Part shown: positions 40,489 through 51,354 of the stretch, in pieces | How positions within the stretch are numbered: the stretch's first letter is position 1 | How the letters are laid out: every line of letters starts with the position of its first letter | Source: Sorangium sp025924095 | GTDB lineage: Bacteria; Myxococcota_A; Polyangia; Polyangiales; Polyangiaceae | Assembly: GCF_051521505.1 (NCBI RefSeq) | Contig: NZ_CP150356.1 | Location: forward strand, 5,084,001-5,148,000 | DNA length: 64,000 bases | Direction of reading: 5' to 3' | The notes under the pieces: model-generated | The model's database searches: none | Told to the model about the DNA's origin: nothing | The model's input: the letters and a program-made list of their open reading frames with translations, nothing else | Translations under genes and position numbers: made by a program

Positions 40489-41949
40489 TCACCGTCGGCA
40501 CCACGACAGAGACGGCGGGACCCAGCCGCCGAACGAGCGCTCCAGGTGCTGCGCCACGGCGATCGTCACGTGATCGTTGCCGTGGATCGCCGCCACCTGG
40601 ACGCCGAGCGGCAGCCCCTCGGCGTTGAGGCCCAGCGGGACCTGCGTCGCCGGCATCTCCATCACGTTGAGCACCGCCGTGTACGTCCACTGGAAGGGCG
40701 GCAGGAGAGGCGCGTAGTGCCGCGGCGCGGGCGTCGGATACGACGGGTAGAGCATCACGCCCCGCTCGCCGATGCGCGACACGAGCTCGGCGCGGAGCGC
40801 CTCGCCGAGCTCCAGGGCGCGCGCGATGCGCGAGGGGACCAGCCTGCCGACGTCCTCCAGCAAGGTGAGCCCGAGCGCGGGCAGCGTGTGCGGCGAGCGG
40901 CGGATCGACCAGCGCGCGAGCTCGCGCGGCAGGCTGATCGGACGGCCGCCCCCGAGCAGCGCCCGGAACGTGACGCCCCCGGCCACGCCCAGCATCGCGG
41001 TCCAGATGTCGAGCGCCCGCGCGAGGAGCTCGACGCGCGCCTTGCGGACCGTCGCCCCGCGCGCGGCGAGCGCCTCCTCCGCCCTCCGCTGCGCGGCCTG
41101 GAGATCGTCGCTCACCCGGTGCACGCCGTCGTCCTCGACCGAGAGCACCGTCAGCCCACCGAGGTCGACCGAGGCCGGGTCCCCGAGGGGCAGCGGCGCG
41201 CAGCTCGGATCGCCCGCGTCGGGGCCCGCGAGGATGCGGAGCACCGGCATGAGATCCTCGGCGCGTCGCGCGATCGGGCCGGTCGTCATGAAGCGGAGCC
41301 CTCGCTCGCCGGGCAGCGGAAACTGGCCCGAGGTCGGCACGAGCCCGCCGGTCGGCTTGTGGCCGAAGACGCCGTTGAAGAACGCAGGCATCCGGATGGA
41401 TCCGCCGATGTCCGAGCCGAGCCCGACCGGCGCGCCGCCCGCGCCGACCACGGCGGCCTCGCCGCCCGAGCTGCCGCCCGCGGTGCGCGTCGGGTCGTAG
41501 GGGTTGTTCGTCCGGCCGTAGAGCCGGTTGTTCGTCTCCATCCACATGCAGAGCTCCGAGACGTTTGTGACGCCGAGCGGGATGAAGCCGGCGGCGCGCA
41601 TGCGCGCGACCGTCACCGCGTCCTCCTTCGCGCGCACGCCGGCGCGGGCGACGAGCCCCGCGGAGTTCGGCATGCCCGAGACGGCGAAGCTCTCCTTGAT
41701 GGAGCACGGGACCCCGAGGAACGGCGGCGCGCCGGCGGCCTCACCGCGATCGAGGAGCCCGTCGGCGGCGCGCGCCTCGGCGCGGGCGGCGTCGAACCGG
41801 CTCGCCACCATCGCGTTGAGCCTCGGGTTCACGTGCTCGATGTGCCGGATATGGACGTCCACGACCTCGGCCGACGTCACGGCTCGGGCGCGGATCAGCG
41901 CAGCCAGCCGCGTGGCAGAGAGCAGGAGCAGCGGATCTCGTGAAAGCAT
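40489..41949 (-). CDS. Amidase-signature family hydrolase
   Basis: Ser-Ser-Lys hydrolase of the amidase signature family, related to fatty-acid amide hydrolases (486 aa). The catalytic lysine is in CSIKES, the Gly/Ser-rich signature is AGGSSGGEAA with the cis-Ser, and the nucleophile Ser is in GSDIGGSIRMPA. I chose the ATG at 41949 (MLSRDPLL); the longer frame to 42030 lacks family similarity. No Shine-Dalgarno is evident. Its pairing with a lipid-type reductase hints at fatty amide or ester substrates; GatA is excluded because gatB/gatC are absent. Confidence 0.87.
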   Translation of the reverse strand: MLSRDPLLLLSATRLAALIRARAVTSAEVVDVHIRHIEHVNPRLNAMVASRFDAARAEARAADGLLDRGEAAGAPPFLGVPCSIKESFAVSGMPNSAGLVARAGVRAKEDAVTVARMRAAGFIPLGVTNVSELCMWMETNNRLYGRTNNPYDPTRTAGGSSGGEAAVVGAGGAPVGLGSDIGGSIRMPAFFNGVFGHKPTGGLVPTSGQFPLPGERGLRFMTTGPIARRAEDLMPVLRILAGPDAGDPSCAPLPLGDPASVDLGGLTVLSVEDDGVHRVSDDLQAAQRRAEEALAARGATVRKARVELLARALDIWTAMLGVAGGVTFRALLGGGRPISLPRELARWSIRRSPHTLPALGLTLLEDVGRLVPSRIARALELGEALRAELVSRIGERGVMLYPSYPTPAPRHYAPLLPPFQWTYTAVLNVMEMPATQVPLGLNAEGLPLGVQVAAIHGNDHVTIAVAQHLERSFGGWVPPSLSWCRR

Positions 41950-42151
41950 GGGCGGGGTGGGATAAGGGATCAGGCTCGGGACGGCGGCCCAGGTCAAGGG
42001 TCCGCCTCCCGGGGCCCGACAATGGCCCACCCGCCCTCCTGAACGCCAGCCGCGCGTGGGCCCTGGCCGGGCGCAGCCCCGCGCACCCCTCGCCGAGGGC
42101 AGCCGCGCGCCCCCCTCGCCGGGCGCAGCCGCGCGGACGACCGCCGCCTGC

Positions 42152-43129
42152 CTACTCGCCCGCGGCGGTCCCCGCTGCGACCGCGCGCCCCCGCGCTCGC
42201 TGCGGGAAGGCCCACCGCACGGCCACGGTCACCAGCCAGTCGACCGCGCCGCGGCTGTCGACCTGGATGCCCGGATCGACGTACACCTGCACGCGGTCGC
42301 TGAGCTCTGCGCCGACCTCCAGCACGCTCGTCGACACGACGCGGGGCGCGCCGCGGTGGTTGAACTGGAAGCTCTGGTCCGGCCCCACCCAGAACCCGCG
42401 CGGCAGCTCGATGATCGCGAAGGGCCGCACCACCGACGTCTGGATGTCGTTCCGCCGCGGATCGCCGCCGAACGACACCGCATGCTGCAGCTGCAGCCCC
42501 AGCCGCGCGGGCCGCGCCACGCGGACGTACGCCTGGACGAGGGGCGCGACCTGGTTCTTGCCCGAGCCCAGCGCGCGGCGCGCCGCCGAGTCGAGGACGA
42601 GATCCGAGCCGAGGACGAGCGCGAACCGCGGCGTGGCGATCGCGCGGACGAGCGGCCGGATCAGGATGTCGCCGAGCCCCACGTCGCGCTGTCCCTCGAG
42701 CCCGCCCGCGTAGGCGAGCGGCACGTCCGCGCGCAGCGAGAAGCTCCTGTTGAAGGCGTAATCGCCCCGCAGCACCGCGGCGTTGAAGAAGCCGCTGCTG
42801 CCGCGCGAGACGTAATCGTCCCGGAGCTCGATGAAGGTGCTGAGGTTGGCGGCCGCCGTCGCTTGCGTCCGGGGCGCCGCGGCGTCACGGCGCCCCGGCC
42901 CGCGGCGCGGGGGCGCAGGCGCCACCGGCCGCCCGGGCTGCGCGCTCGCGAGCGCCGCGACGTCCGCTCGGCGCGCGGGATCGACGCGATCCGCGGCGGC
43001 GCCGGTCGAGGCGCTGCACAGCGCGAGGAGCCCGACCGCGGCGGAAGAGGCCGCGCGTCGGCGTCGGCGGCAGCAGGGCGAGATCGTTCGACTGGCAGGG
43101 CACGCCTGCGCCACGCGATGCGCTTGCAT
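42152..43129 (-). CDS. Putative outer-membrane beta-barrel protein
   Basis: A 325-residue exported protein with a signal segment (ASSAAVGLLALCSASTGAAA, about residues 27-46) after a basic N-terminus, and a Pro/Arg-rich linker to about residue 90. Alternating-hydrophobic strands with aromatic ends then run to the C-terminus (DYAFNRSFSLRADVPLAYA, VLGSDLVLDS, LGLQLQHAVSFGG, VTVAVRWAF). This resembles phenol-degradation/MetA-like outer-membrane proteins. The function is unknown. It points leftward into the amidase operon with a 202-bp gap. Confidence 0.62.
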   Translation of the reverse strand: MQAHRVAQACPASRTISPCCRRRRRAASSAAVGLLALCSASTGAAADRVDPARRADVAALASAQPGRPVAPAPPRRGPGRRDAAAPRTQATAAANLSTFIELRDDYVSRGSSGFFNAAVLRGDYAFNRSFSLRADVPLAYAGGLEGQRDVGLGDILIRPLVRAIATPRFALVLGSDLVLDSAARRALGSGKNQVAPLVQAYVRVARPARLGLQLQHAVSFGGDPRRNDIQTSVVRPFAIIELPRGFWVGPDQSFQFNHRGAPRVVSTSVLEVGAELSDRVQVYVDPGIQVDSRGAVDWLVTVAVRWAFPQRARGRAVAAGTAAGE

Positions 43130-43694
43130 GGCGGATCCATGGTGGCGTCGCGCGATCCGTCGGCAGTCGGTTCAAGGCAGCACTCCGCACCGCGGGCGCG
43201 CACGAGCCGAGGTCCGGCGTTTGCGCACACCTCCCCCCGGCGCTCCGGGATCCGCTCGCCTCTGCGCGTTCCACGCGATGCGCTCGATGCGCTCGATGCG
43301 CCTCGCTCGACCCGCTCGGCGTCGCGATCGAGCGACGCTTCCCTGCACACCGCGCGCGCCTCCGTCGCGGACATCGCCGCTCGAGAGACGCGCCTGGGTA
43401 ACGACTGAACGACTGAACGACCCGGACGGCGACCGTTCGTGCGGAACATCGCGCGCTTCTTGCAGGCATTGCTCGAACAAAAAACATCTCGAAATGCCGT
43501 CGAAACAAGCGATCTGTAAAGAAACAGCTTGACGCGACGCAGCAGCTCTGCAAGGTAGAGACCCTCACGCTATGCAGAAGTCGACATGCACCGCCAGCGC
43601 CCACGCCTCCGGCGATGGGACCTCCGCTGTGAAGCTGGTGCACCGCGCTTCGTCGGCGTCCTCGACGACCCGTTCGCTCGTCGTCGAGGGCGGC
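43130..43694. other. 565-bp divergent intergenic region
   Basis: This is the upstream region of both the outer-membrane gene and the branched-chain operon. It contains GATGCGCTC-type 9-bp repeats (43276-43305) and an ACGACTGA repeat (43402-43420). An in-frame ATG at 43572 could extend the leader peptide to 75 residues. The operon promoter should be here, but I cannot assign it with confidence. Confidence 0.45.
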
Positions 43695-43799
43695 GTGTCC
43701 GTCGGGCTCCTAGCGGGCCTAACCATTCCTGCGCTCGTCAGCCTAACCGACATCGTCGGGCTGATTCGCGTCGGGAACGGGTGCGGGCCGCCGCTCTGA
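43695..43799 (+). CDS. Putative attenuator leader peptide for branched-chain amino acid operon
   Basis: A 34-residue frame from GTG 43695 (or 75 residues from ATG 43572) reads SVGLLAGLTIPALVSLTDIVGLIRV then GNGCGPPL. Half of it is Leu, Ile or Val. The Leu codons include three CTA (43710, 43719, 43743), rarely used in this GC-rich sequence, and the Ile codons include two ATT. The stop is 21 bp before a Rho-independent terminator and the peptide overlaps a potential antiterminator strand. The composition and position fit a leader in which ribosome stalling senses branched-chain aminoacyl-tRNA. A small membrane protein is the alternative. Confidence 0.5.
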   Translation: MSVGLLAGLTIPALVSLTDIVGLIRVGNGCGPPL

Positions 43800-43858
43800 G
43801 CTGAAGCAGCATGGAGATAGGCCCCCGCACCGAGAAGGTCCGGGGGCTTTCTTTTTTC
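43780..43858 (+). promoter_or_regulatory. Transcription attenuator (antiterminator/terminator switch)
   Basis: Terminator: GCCCCCG (43821-43827) pairs with CGGGGGC (43841-43847), plus inner ACC/GGT and a 5-nt loop. TTTCTTTTTTCT (43848-43859) follows. Antiterminator: GGTGCGGG at 43780-43787, inside the end of the leader frame, is perfectly complementary to CCCGCACC at 43824-43831, the left half of the terminator. The two structures are mutually exclusive. No other Rho-independent terminator with a T-tract was noticed in the window. Confidence 0.6.
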
Positions 43859-43903
43859 TGGCCTGTGGGTTCACGAAGAGCAGCCGTCGTCAAGGAGGAT
43901 CAG

Positions 43904-44332
43904 GTGAGCAAGGAACATTCGAGGAAGAATCGCGAGGACGCCTCGAGCGAGGCCGTTGGCCAGCGCATCGCGGAGCTCGCGGAGCTCGTCGCCGCGGGCT
44001 GTGGGATGCCCGTCGCGTCGAGCGCCGTGCGCGAGGAGCTCGAGGCGCTCGTCGGCCAGATCCGCGCGCGCGCCGGCGGCGGCGCCGCCCGGGCGCCCCA
44101 GCGCTCCTCGACGCACCTGAAGGGCACGCGCCCGGACGGCGCGGACGAGGCCTCGTTCGAGTTCCACTCCGACCCGCCCTCCGCGCGATCCGGCTCGGAC
44201 CTCCACGCTGGCACCCCGGGCTCCTCGCGCGTCGTCTCGCTCGACGACGCGCGCAGGGTGCTCGAGGCCATCCGCCGCGAGGAGACGAGCGGCGACGGCC
44301 CCCGGGAGGACCTGCAGCGCGCGATCGCCTAA
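43904..44332 (+). CDS. Small hypothetical protein between attenuator and ilvB
   Basis: A 142-residue protein from GTG 43904, with a strong Shine-Dalgarno (AAGGAGG, 43892-43898). It has a charged helical N-terminus (SKEHSRKNREDASSEAVGQRI), a helical segment AELAELVAAGCGMPV...REELEALVGQIRARA, a disordered middle, and a helical end (LDDARRVLEAIRREE). I recognise no family. It lies inside the putative attenuated transcript, 91 bp before ilvB, so it may be regulated with branched-chain synthesis. Confidence 0.6.
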   Translation: MSKEHSRKNREDASSEAVGQRIAELAELVAAGCGMPVASSAVREELEALVGQIRARAGGGAARAPQRSSTHLKGTRPDGADEASFEFHSDPPSARSGSDLHAGTPGSSRVVSLDDARRVLEAIRREETSGDGPREDLQRAIA

Positions 44333-44372
44333 CTCGCCGGGCCTCTCAGAGACGGCAGAACCCCGCGGCCAA

Positions 44373-44388
44373 GGCGCCCCCGGGCGCC
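44373..44388. repeat. GGCGCCC inverted repeat upstream of ilvB
   Basis: GGCGCCC-CC-GGGCGCC: perfect 7-bp arms, 35 bp before the ilvB start, no T-tract. It could form an mRNA hairpin before the ilvB ribosome-binding site. Confidence 0.4.
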
Positions 44389-44423
44389 ACCTTCACCAGC
44401 GTGACTCGATCGGAGTCAGGAAT

Positions 44424-46133
44424 ATGAAACGAACCGGTGCACAGATTATCTGGGAAGTCCTCGTCCGCGAAGGCGTGGACGTGGTCTTTGGCTATCCGGG
44501 CGGCGCGATCATGCCCGCCTACGACACGATCCTCGGCTACCCGATCCGCCATGTGCTCGTCCGGCACGAGCAGGGCGCGGCGCACATGGCGGACGGCTAC
44601 GCCCGCGCCTCGGGCAAGGTCGGCGTGGCGATCGCCACCTCGGGGCCCGGCGCGACGAACCTCGTCACCGGGATCGCGACGGCGATGCTCGACTCCTCGC
44701 CGATCGTCTGTATCACCGGGCAGGTCCCCTCGAAGCTGCTCGGGACCGACGCCTTCCAGGAGACCGACATCACGGGCGTCACCCTCCCGATCACCAAGCA
44801 CAACTACCTCGTGACCGAGGTCCAGGACATCGCCCCCGCCATCCGCGAGGCGTTCTACATCGCGCGCTCGGGCCGCCCGGGCCCGGTGCTCGTCGACATC
44901 ACCAAGGACGCCCAGCAGGCGTCGATGGACTTCGAGCCGCCCAAGGGCGAGGTCCGGCTGCCCGGCTACCGCCCCTCGCAGCAAGCCATCCAGACGGAGA
45001 TCGAGAAGGCGATCGAGCTCATCGACGACGCCCAGCGGCCGCTCATCCTGGCCGGTCAGGGCATCGTCAGGGCGGAGGCGACGCGCGAGCTGCTCTCCTT
45101 CGTGGAGAAGGCGGGCATCCCCGTCGCGTGCACGCTGCTCGGCCTCGGCGGCTTCCCGGCGACGCACCCCCTCAGCCTCGGCATGATGGGGATGCACGGC
45201 GAGGCGTGGGTGAACAACGCCATCCAGGAGGCCGACCTCCTCATCGCGCTCGGGATGCGCTTCGACGACCGCGTGACCGGCAACCTCAAGACCTACGCCG
45301 TGAAGGCGAAGAAGATCCACGTCGAGATCGACCGGTCCGAGATCAACAAGAATGTCAAGGTCGACGTCGGCCTCGTCGGCGACGTCCGGGACACGCTCCT
45401 GTCGCTCATCCCCGGGTGCAAGCAGCGCAACCGGAGCGAGTGGATCGAGCGCATCAGCCTGCTGAAGGGCGACTCGGCGGTCCGTGACATTCAACAATTG
45501 CCGTACCACGACAAACTGTACGCCGCGCACGTGCTGCACGACCTCTGGCGGCTCACCGACGGCAAGGCGCTTGTGGTAACCGACGTCGGCCAGCACCAGA
45601 TGTGGGAAGCGCAGTACTACAAGCACGATTACCCGCGGAAGCTCATCACCTCCGGCGGGCTCGGCACGATGGGCTTCGCCCTGCCGGCGGCGATCGGCGC
45701 GCGCTTCGCGAAGTCGGACGACGAGATCTGGGTGGTCGTGGGCGACGGCGGCTTCCAGATGACCGCGTGCGAGCTCTCGACCTGCGCGCAGGAGGGCATC
45801 AAGGTCCACGTGGCCATCATCAACAACGGCTACCTCGGCATGGTGCGCCAGTGGCAGGAGTTCTTCTACAACCGGCGCTACTCGGCGACCCCGATGCGCA
45901 GCCCGGACTTCGTGAAGCTCGCCGAGGCCCACGGGCTGACCGGCATCCGCGTCACGAAGCGCGAGGAGATCGCGGGCGCGGTGGAGCGCGCCCGGGCGAC
46001 GCCGGGCACCGTGGTCGTCGACTTCCGCGTCGAGCAGGAGGACAGCGTCTATCCGATGGTGCCCGCCGGCGCCGACCTGAACGACATGATCCGCCGCCCG
46101 AGCCCCATCGTGGAGACCGGGGAGGACCCGTGA
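44424..46133 (+). CDS. ilvB: Acetolactate synthase, large (catalytic) subunit
   Basis: ThDP/FAD enzyme making 2-acetolactate (Val/Leu) or 2-aceto-2-hydroxybutyrate (Ile) (569 aa). The catalytic Glu49 is in RHEQGAAHMADGYAR. GPGATNLVTGI, the ThDP/Mg motif VVGDGGFQM...NNGYLGMVRQWQ, and the C-terminal VYPMVPAGADLNDMI are standard for biosynthetic AHAS. Lys/Arg residues for FAD binding are in the middle domain. It is the first enzyme gene of the operon. Its stop overlaps a GTG that opens the small-subunit frame. Confidence 0.96.
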   Translation: MKRTGAQIIWEVLVREGVDVVFGYPGGAIMPAYDTILGYPIRHVLVRHEQGAAHMADGYARASGKVGVAIATSGPGATNLVTGIATAMLDSSPIVCITGQVPSKLLGTDAFQETDITGVTLPITKHNYLVTEVQDIAPAIREAFYIARSGRPGPVLVDITKDAQQASMDFEPPKGEVRLPGYRPSQQAIQTEIEKAIELIDDAQRPLILAGQGIVRAEATRELLSFVEKAGIPVACTLLGLGGFPATHPLSLGMMGMHGEAWVNNAIQEADLLIALGMRFDDRVTGNLKTYAVKAKKIHVEIDRSEINKNVKVDVGLVGDVRDTLLSLIPGCKQRNRSEWIERISLLKGDSAVRDIQQLPYHDKLYAAHVLHDLWRLTDGKALVVTDVGQHQMWEAQYYKHDYPRKLITSGGLGTMGFALPAAIGARFAKSDDEIWVVVGDGGFQMTACELSTCAQEGIKVHVAIINNGYLGMVRQWQEFFYNRRYSATPMRSPDFVKLAEAHGLTGIRVTKREEIAGAVERARATPGTVVVDFRVEQEDSVYPMVPAGADLNDMIRRPSPIVETGEDP

Positions 46134-46270
46134 ACGCACCGGTAGAGGCGCGCGCCCCGAGCGCCCGTCCGGCGCCCCCGTCGCCTCCGTCGGACGGGCG
46201 GCGCGCGTCCGAACGCGACGCGGCCATAGCTGCGCGCACCACTGACAAGAGGGACTTTCGAGAGGCATCC

Positions 46271-46819
46271 ATGGATCGACCCATCCTGCGCACGTTCATC
46301 GCTTACGTCGAAGACCGCCCCGGCGTGCTCAACCGAGTGGCGTCCCTCTTCCGGCGCCGCGCCTACAACATCGAGTCGCTGAGCGTCGGGCGCACCCACA
46401 TCGCCGGGATCTCGCGCCTGACCCTGGTCCTCGAGGCCGACGAGGACGGGGCGCGCCGCCTCGAGGCGAACCTGTACAAGCTGGTCAACACCCTCTGGGT
46501 CCGGGACGTCACCCACACCGCCTCGGTCGCGCGCGATCTCGCGCTGATCAAGGTGAAGGCGAACGCGACGACCCGGGCGCAGGTGCTCCAGCTCTGCGAG
46601 GTGTTCCGCGCGCGCACCGTCGATGTCGCCCCCGAGGCGCTGACCATCGAGATCACCGGGACCGGCGACAAGATCGAGGGCCTGCTCGACGTGCTCCGCC
46701 CCTTCGGGATCATCGAGATGGTGCGGACAGGGATGATCGTGATGACCCGCGGCGCAGAGGAGGCGGAGGCCAGGTTCGACTCGATGCCTGCGCGCCCGGC
46801 CGACAGCGGCGCCGCCTGA
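46271..46819 (+). CDS. ilvN: Acetolactate synthase, regulatory small subunit
   Basis: The ACT-domain subunit that stimulates IlvB and gives valine feedback inhibition. From the ATG at 46271 it is 182 residues. The first ACT domain is RTFIAYVEDRPGVLNRVASLFRRRAYNIESLSVG, then HIAGISRLTLVLE, and the C-terminal domain IEITGTGDKIEGLLDVLRPFGIIEMVRTG. GAGAGG precedes this ATG. An alternative GTG at 46130 overlaps the ilvB stop (GTGA) and would add a 47-residue low-complexity extension unknown in the family. Confidence 0.92.
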   Translation: MDRPILRTFIAYVEDRPGVLNRVASLFRRRAYNIESLSVGRTHIAGISRLTLVLEADEDGARRLEANLYKLVNTLWVRDVTHTASVARDLALIKVKANATTRAQVLQLCEVFRARTVDVAPEALTIEITGTGDKIEGLLDVLRPFGIIEMVRTGMIVMTRGAEEAEARFDSMPARPADSGAA

Positions 46820-46871
46820 CGACGTGAAGGAAGGGAGCCGCGAGGTGCGGTCCCTGTTGAAGGAGATTGAG

Positions 46872-47885
<1,014 letters not shown>

Positions 47886-47919
47886 GCCTCTCCACTCGTG
47901 GGAGGCGGCGGAGGACACC

Positions 47920-49623
<1,704 letters not shown>

Positions 49624-49707
49624 GTCGATGAGCGGAGCGCAGAGGGCCCCCGCGAGGGCCCGACGAGCTCGGCGGCCTGCTCTCGCTGCACAAGGAAGTT
49701 GAAGCTT

Positions 49708-51354
49708 ATGAATCCGCCTCTCAACGGCGCGGAGCAGGGCGCCCGCCCCACGGACCGCGTCGACATCTACGATACAACCCTACGGGACGGCACCCAGCGC
49801 GAGGGCATCTCGCTCGCGTGCGAGGACAAGCTGCGGATCGCGCGCCACCTCGACGCGTTCGGCCTGACCTTCATCGAGGGCGGCTGGCCCGGTTCGAACC
49901 CGAAGGACGCGCAGTTCTTCGAGCAGGCCAAGGACATCGAGTGGAAGCACGCGAAGATCGCCGCGTTCGGCTCGACGCGCCGGGCCTCGCTCGCGCCCGA
50001 GGACGACGCCGGGCTGCGCGCGCTCCTCGCCGCCGGGACGAGCGTCTGCACGATCTTCGGCAAGAGCTCGACCCAGCACGTGACGGCGGTGCTGCGCACG
50101 ACGCTCGACGAGAACCTCCGGATGATCGAGGAGACCGTCGCCTTCCTGCGGGCGCACGGCCGCCGCGTGATCTACGACGCCGAGCACTTCTTCGATGGGT
50201 TCGCGCTCGACCGGTCGTACGCGACCGAGACGCTGCGCGCCGCGGTGCGCGGCGGGGCGGAGGTGCTCACGCTCTGCGACACGAACGGCGGCTCGATGCC
50301 GTGGCAGATCGAGGCGGTGGTCGCCGAGATCAAGGCGCTGCTCGGCCACCCGCTCGGCATCCACGCGCACAACGACGGTGAGTGCGCGGTCGCCAACTCG
50401 CTCGCCGCCGTGCGCGCGGGCGCCCGCCACGTCCAGGGCACGATCAACGGCTACGGCGAGCGCTGCGGGAACGCGAACCTCTGCGCGATCATCCCGAACG
50501 TCGAGCTGAAGCTCGGCCTCCCGGCGCTGCCGGAGGGGGCGCTCGGCGGGATCACCGAGCTCTCGCACTACGTCGCCGAGGTGGCGAACCTCGCCCCCGA
50601 CGATCACATGGCCTACGTCGGCCGGAGCGCCTTCGCGCACAAGGGCGGCGTGCACGTCGCGGCCATGCGGCGCGAGCCTGCGTCCTACCAGCACGTCGAC
50701 CCGGCGCTCGTCGGCAACGCGATGCGCACCGTGGTGAGCGAGCTGTCGGGCCGCGGCAACCTCCTCAGCAAGGCCGAGGAGTTCGGGCTCCAGGTGCCGA
50801 TCGGCGCCGAGGTGGAGGTGCTCGAGCAGATCAAGGAGCGCGAGGCGCGCGGCTCCTCGTTCGAGGCGGCCGAGGCGTCGGTCGCGCTCCTGCTCCACCG
50901 GAGCTCGCAGGGCTACAAGCCGCCCTTCCGGCTGCTCGATTTCAAGGTCACCGCGGGCCAGCGCGAGGGCGTCGGCACCTTCGCCGAGGCCATGATCAAG
51001 ATCGCGGTCGGCGGCGAGGTGGTGATCACGGCGGCCGAGGGGTCCGGCCCCGTCAACGCGCTCGACGGCGCGCTCCGCAAGGCGCTCGCGCCCGTGTTCC
51101 CGGCCGTGCGCGACATCCAGCTCGTCGACTACAAGGTCCGCATCCTCGACGGGCGCGACGGCACCTCGGCGACGACGCGCGTGCTCATCGACAGCCGCAA
51201 CGCGCAGCGCCAGTGGAGCACCGTCGGCGCCTCGATGAACATCATCGACGCTTCCTGGCATGCGCTCGCGGACGGGATCGAGTATGGGCTCACGCTCGCA
51301 GCGAGAGAGCCAGAGCAGTACACATCCACGTTGCCTGCCAGCGAGGTCGCATGA
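49708..51354 (+). CDS. cimA: (R)-citramalate synthase
   Basis: Condenses pyruvate with acetyl-CoA to citramalate, the entry to threonine-independent isoleucine synthesis (548 aa). IYDTTLRDGTQREGISLACEDKLRIA and IEGGWPGSNPKDAQFF mark the CimA branch rather than LeuA. It also has CTIFGKSS, VIYDAEHFFDGF, TLCDTNGGSMPWQ and HAHNDGECAVANSLAA with metal ligands. The C-terminal half is the LeuA-type regulatory domain. The ATG at 49708 follows AAGGAAG; a TTG at 49699 is less likely. The stop overlaps the leuB start (ATGA). Confidence 0.93.
   Translation: MNPPLNGAEQGARPTDRVDIYDTTLRDGTQREGISLACEDKLRIARHLDAFGLTFIEGGWPGSNPKDAQFFEQAKDIEWKHAKIAAFGSTRRASLAPEDDAGLRALLAAGTSVCTIFGKSSTQHVTAVLRTTLDENLRMIEETVAFLRAHGRRVIYDAEHFFDGFALDRSYATETLRAAVRGGAEVLTLCDTNGGSMPWQIEAVVAEIKALLGHPLGIHAHNDGECAVANSLAAVRAGARHVQGTINGYGERCGNANLCAIIPNVELKLGLPALPEGALGGITELSHYVAEVANLAPDDHMAYVGRSAFAHKGGVHVAAMRREPASYQHVDPALVGNAMRTVVSELSGRGNLLSKAEEFGLQVPIGAEVEVLEQIKEREARGSSFEAAEASVALLLHRSSQGYKPPFRLLDFKVTAGQREGVGTFAEAMIKIAVGGEVVITAAEGSGPVNALDGALRKALAPVFPAVRDIQLVDYKVRILDGRDGTSATTRVLIDSRNAQRQWSTVGASMNIIDASWHALADGIEYGLTLAAREPEQYTSTLPASEVA

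Noticed and set aside
40489..41949. GatA subunit of Asp/Glu-tRNA amidotransferase
   Set aside because: No gatB or gatC nearby, and the sequence around the signature resembles general or fatty-acid amide hydrolases.
43572..43799. A real 75-residue membrane protein
   Set aside because: It is kept only as an alternative. The hydrophobic part is short and the CTA/ATT codons and adjoining attenuator structure fit a leader peptide better.
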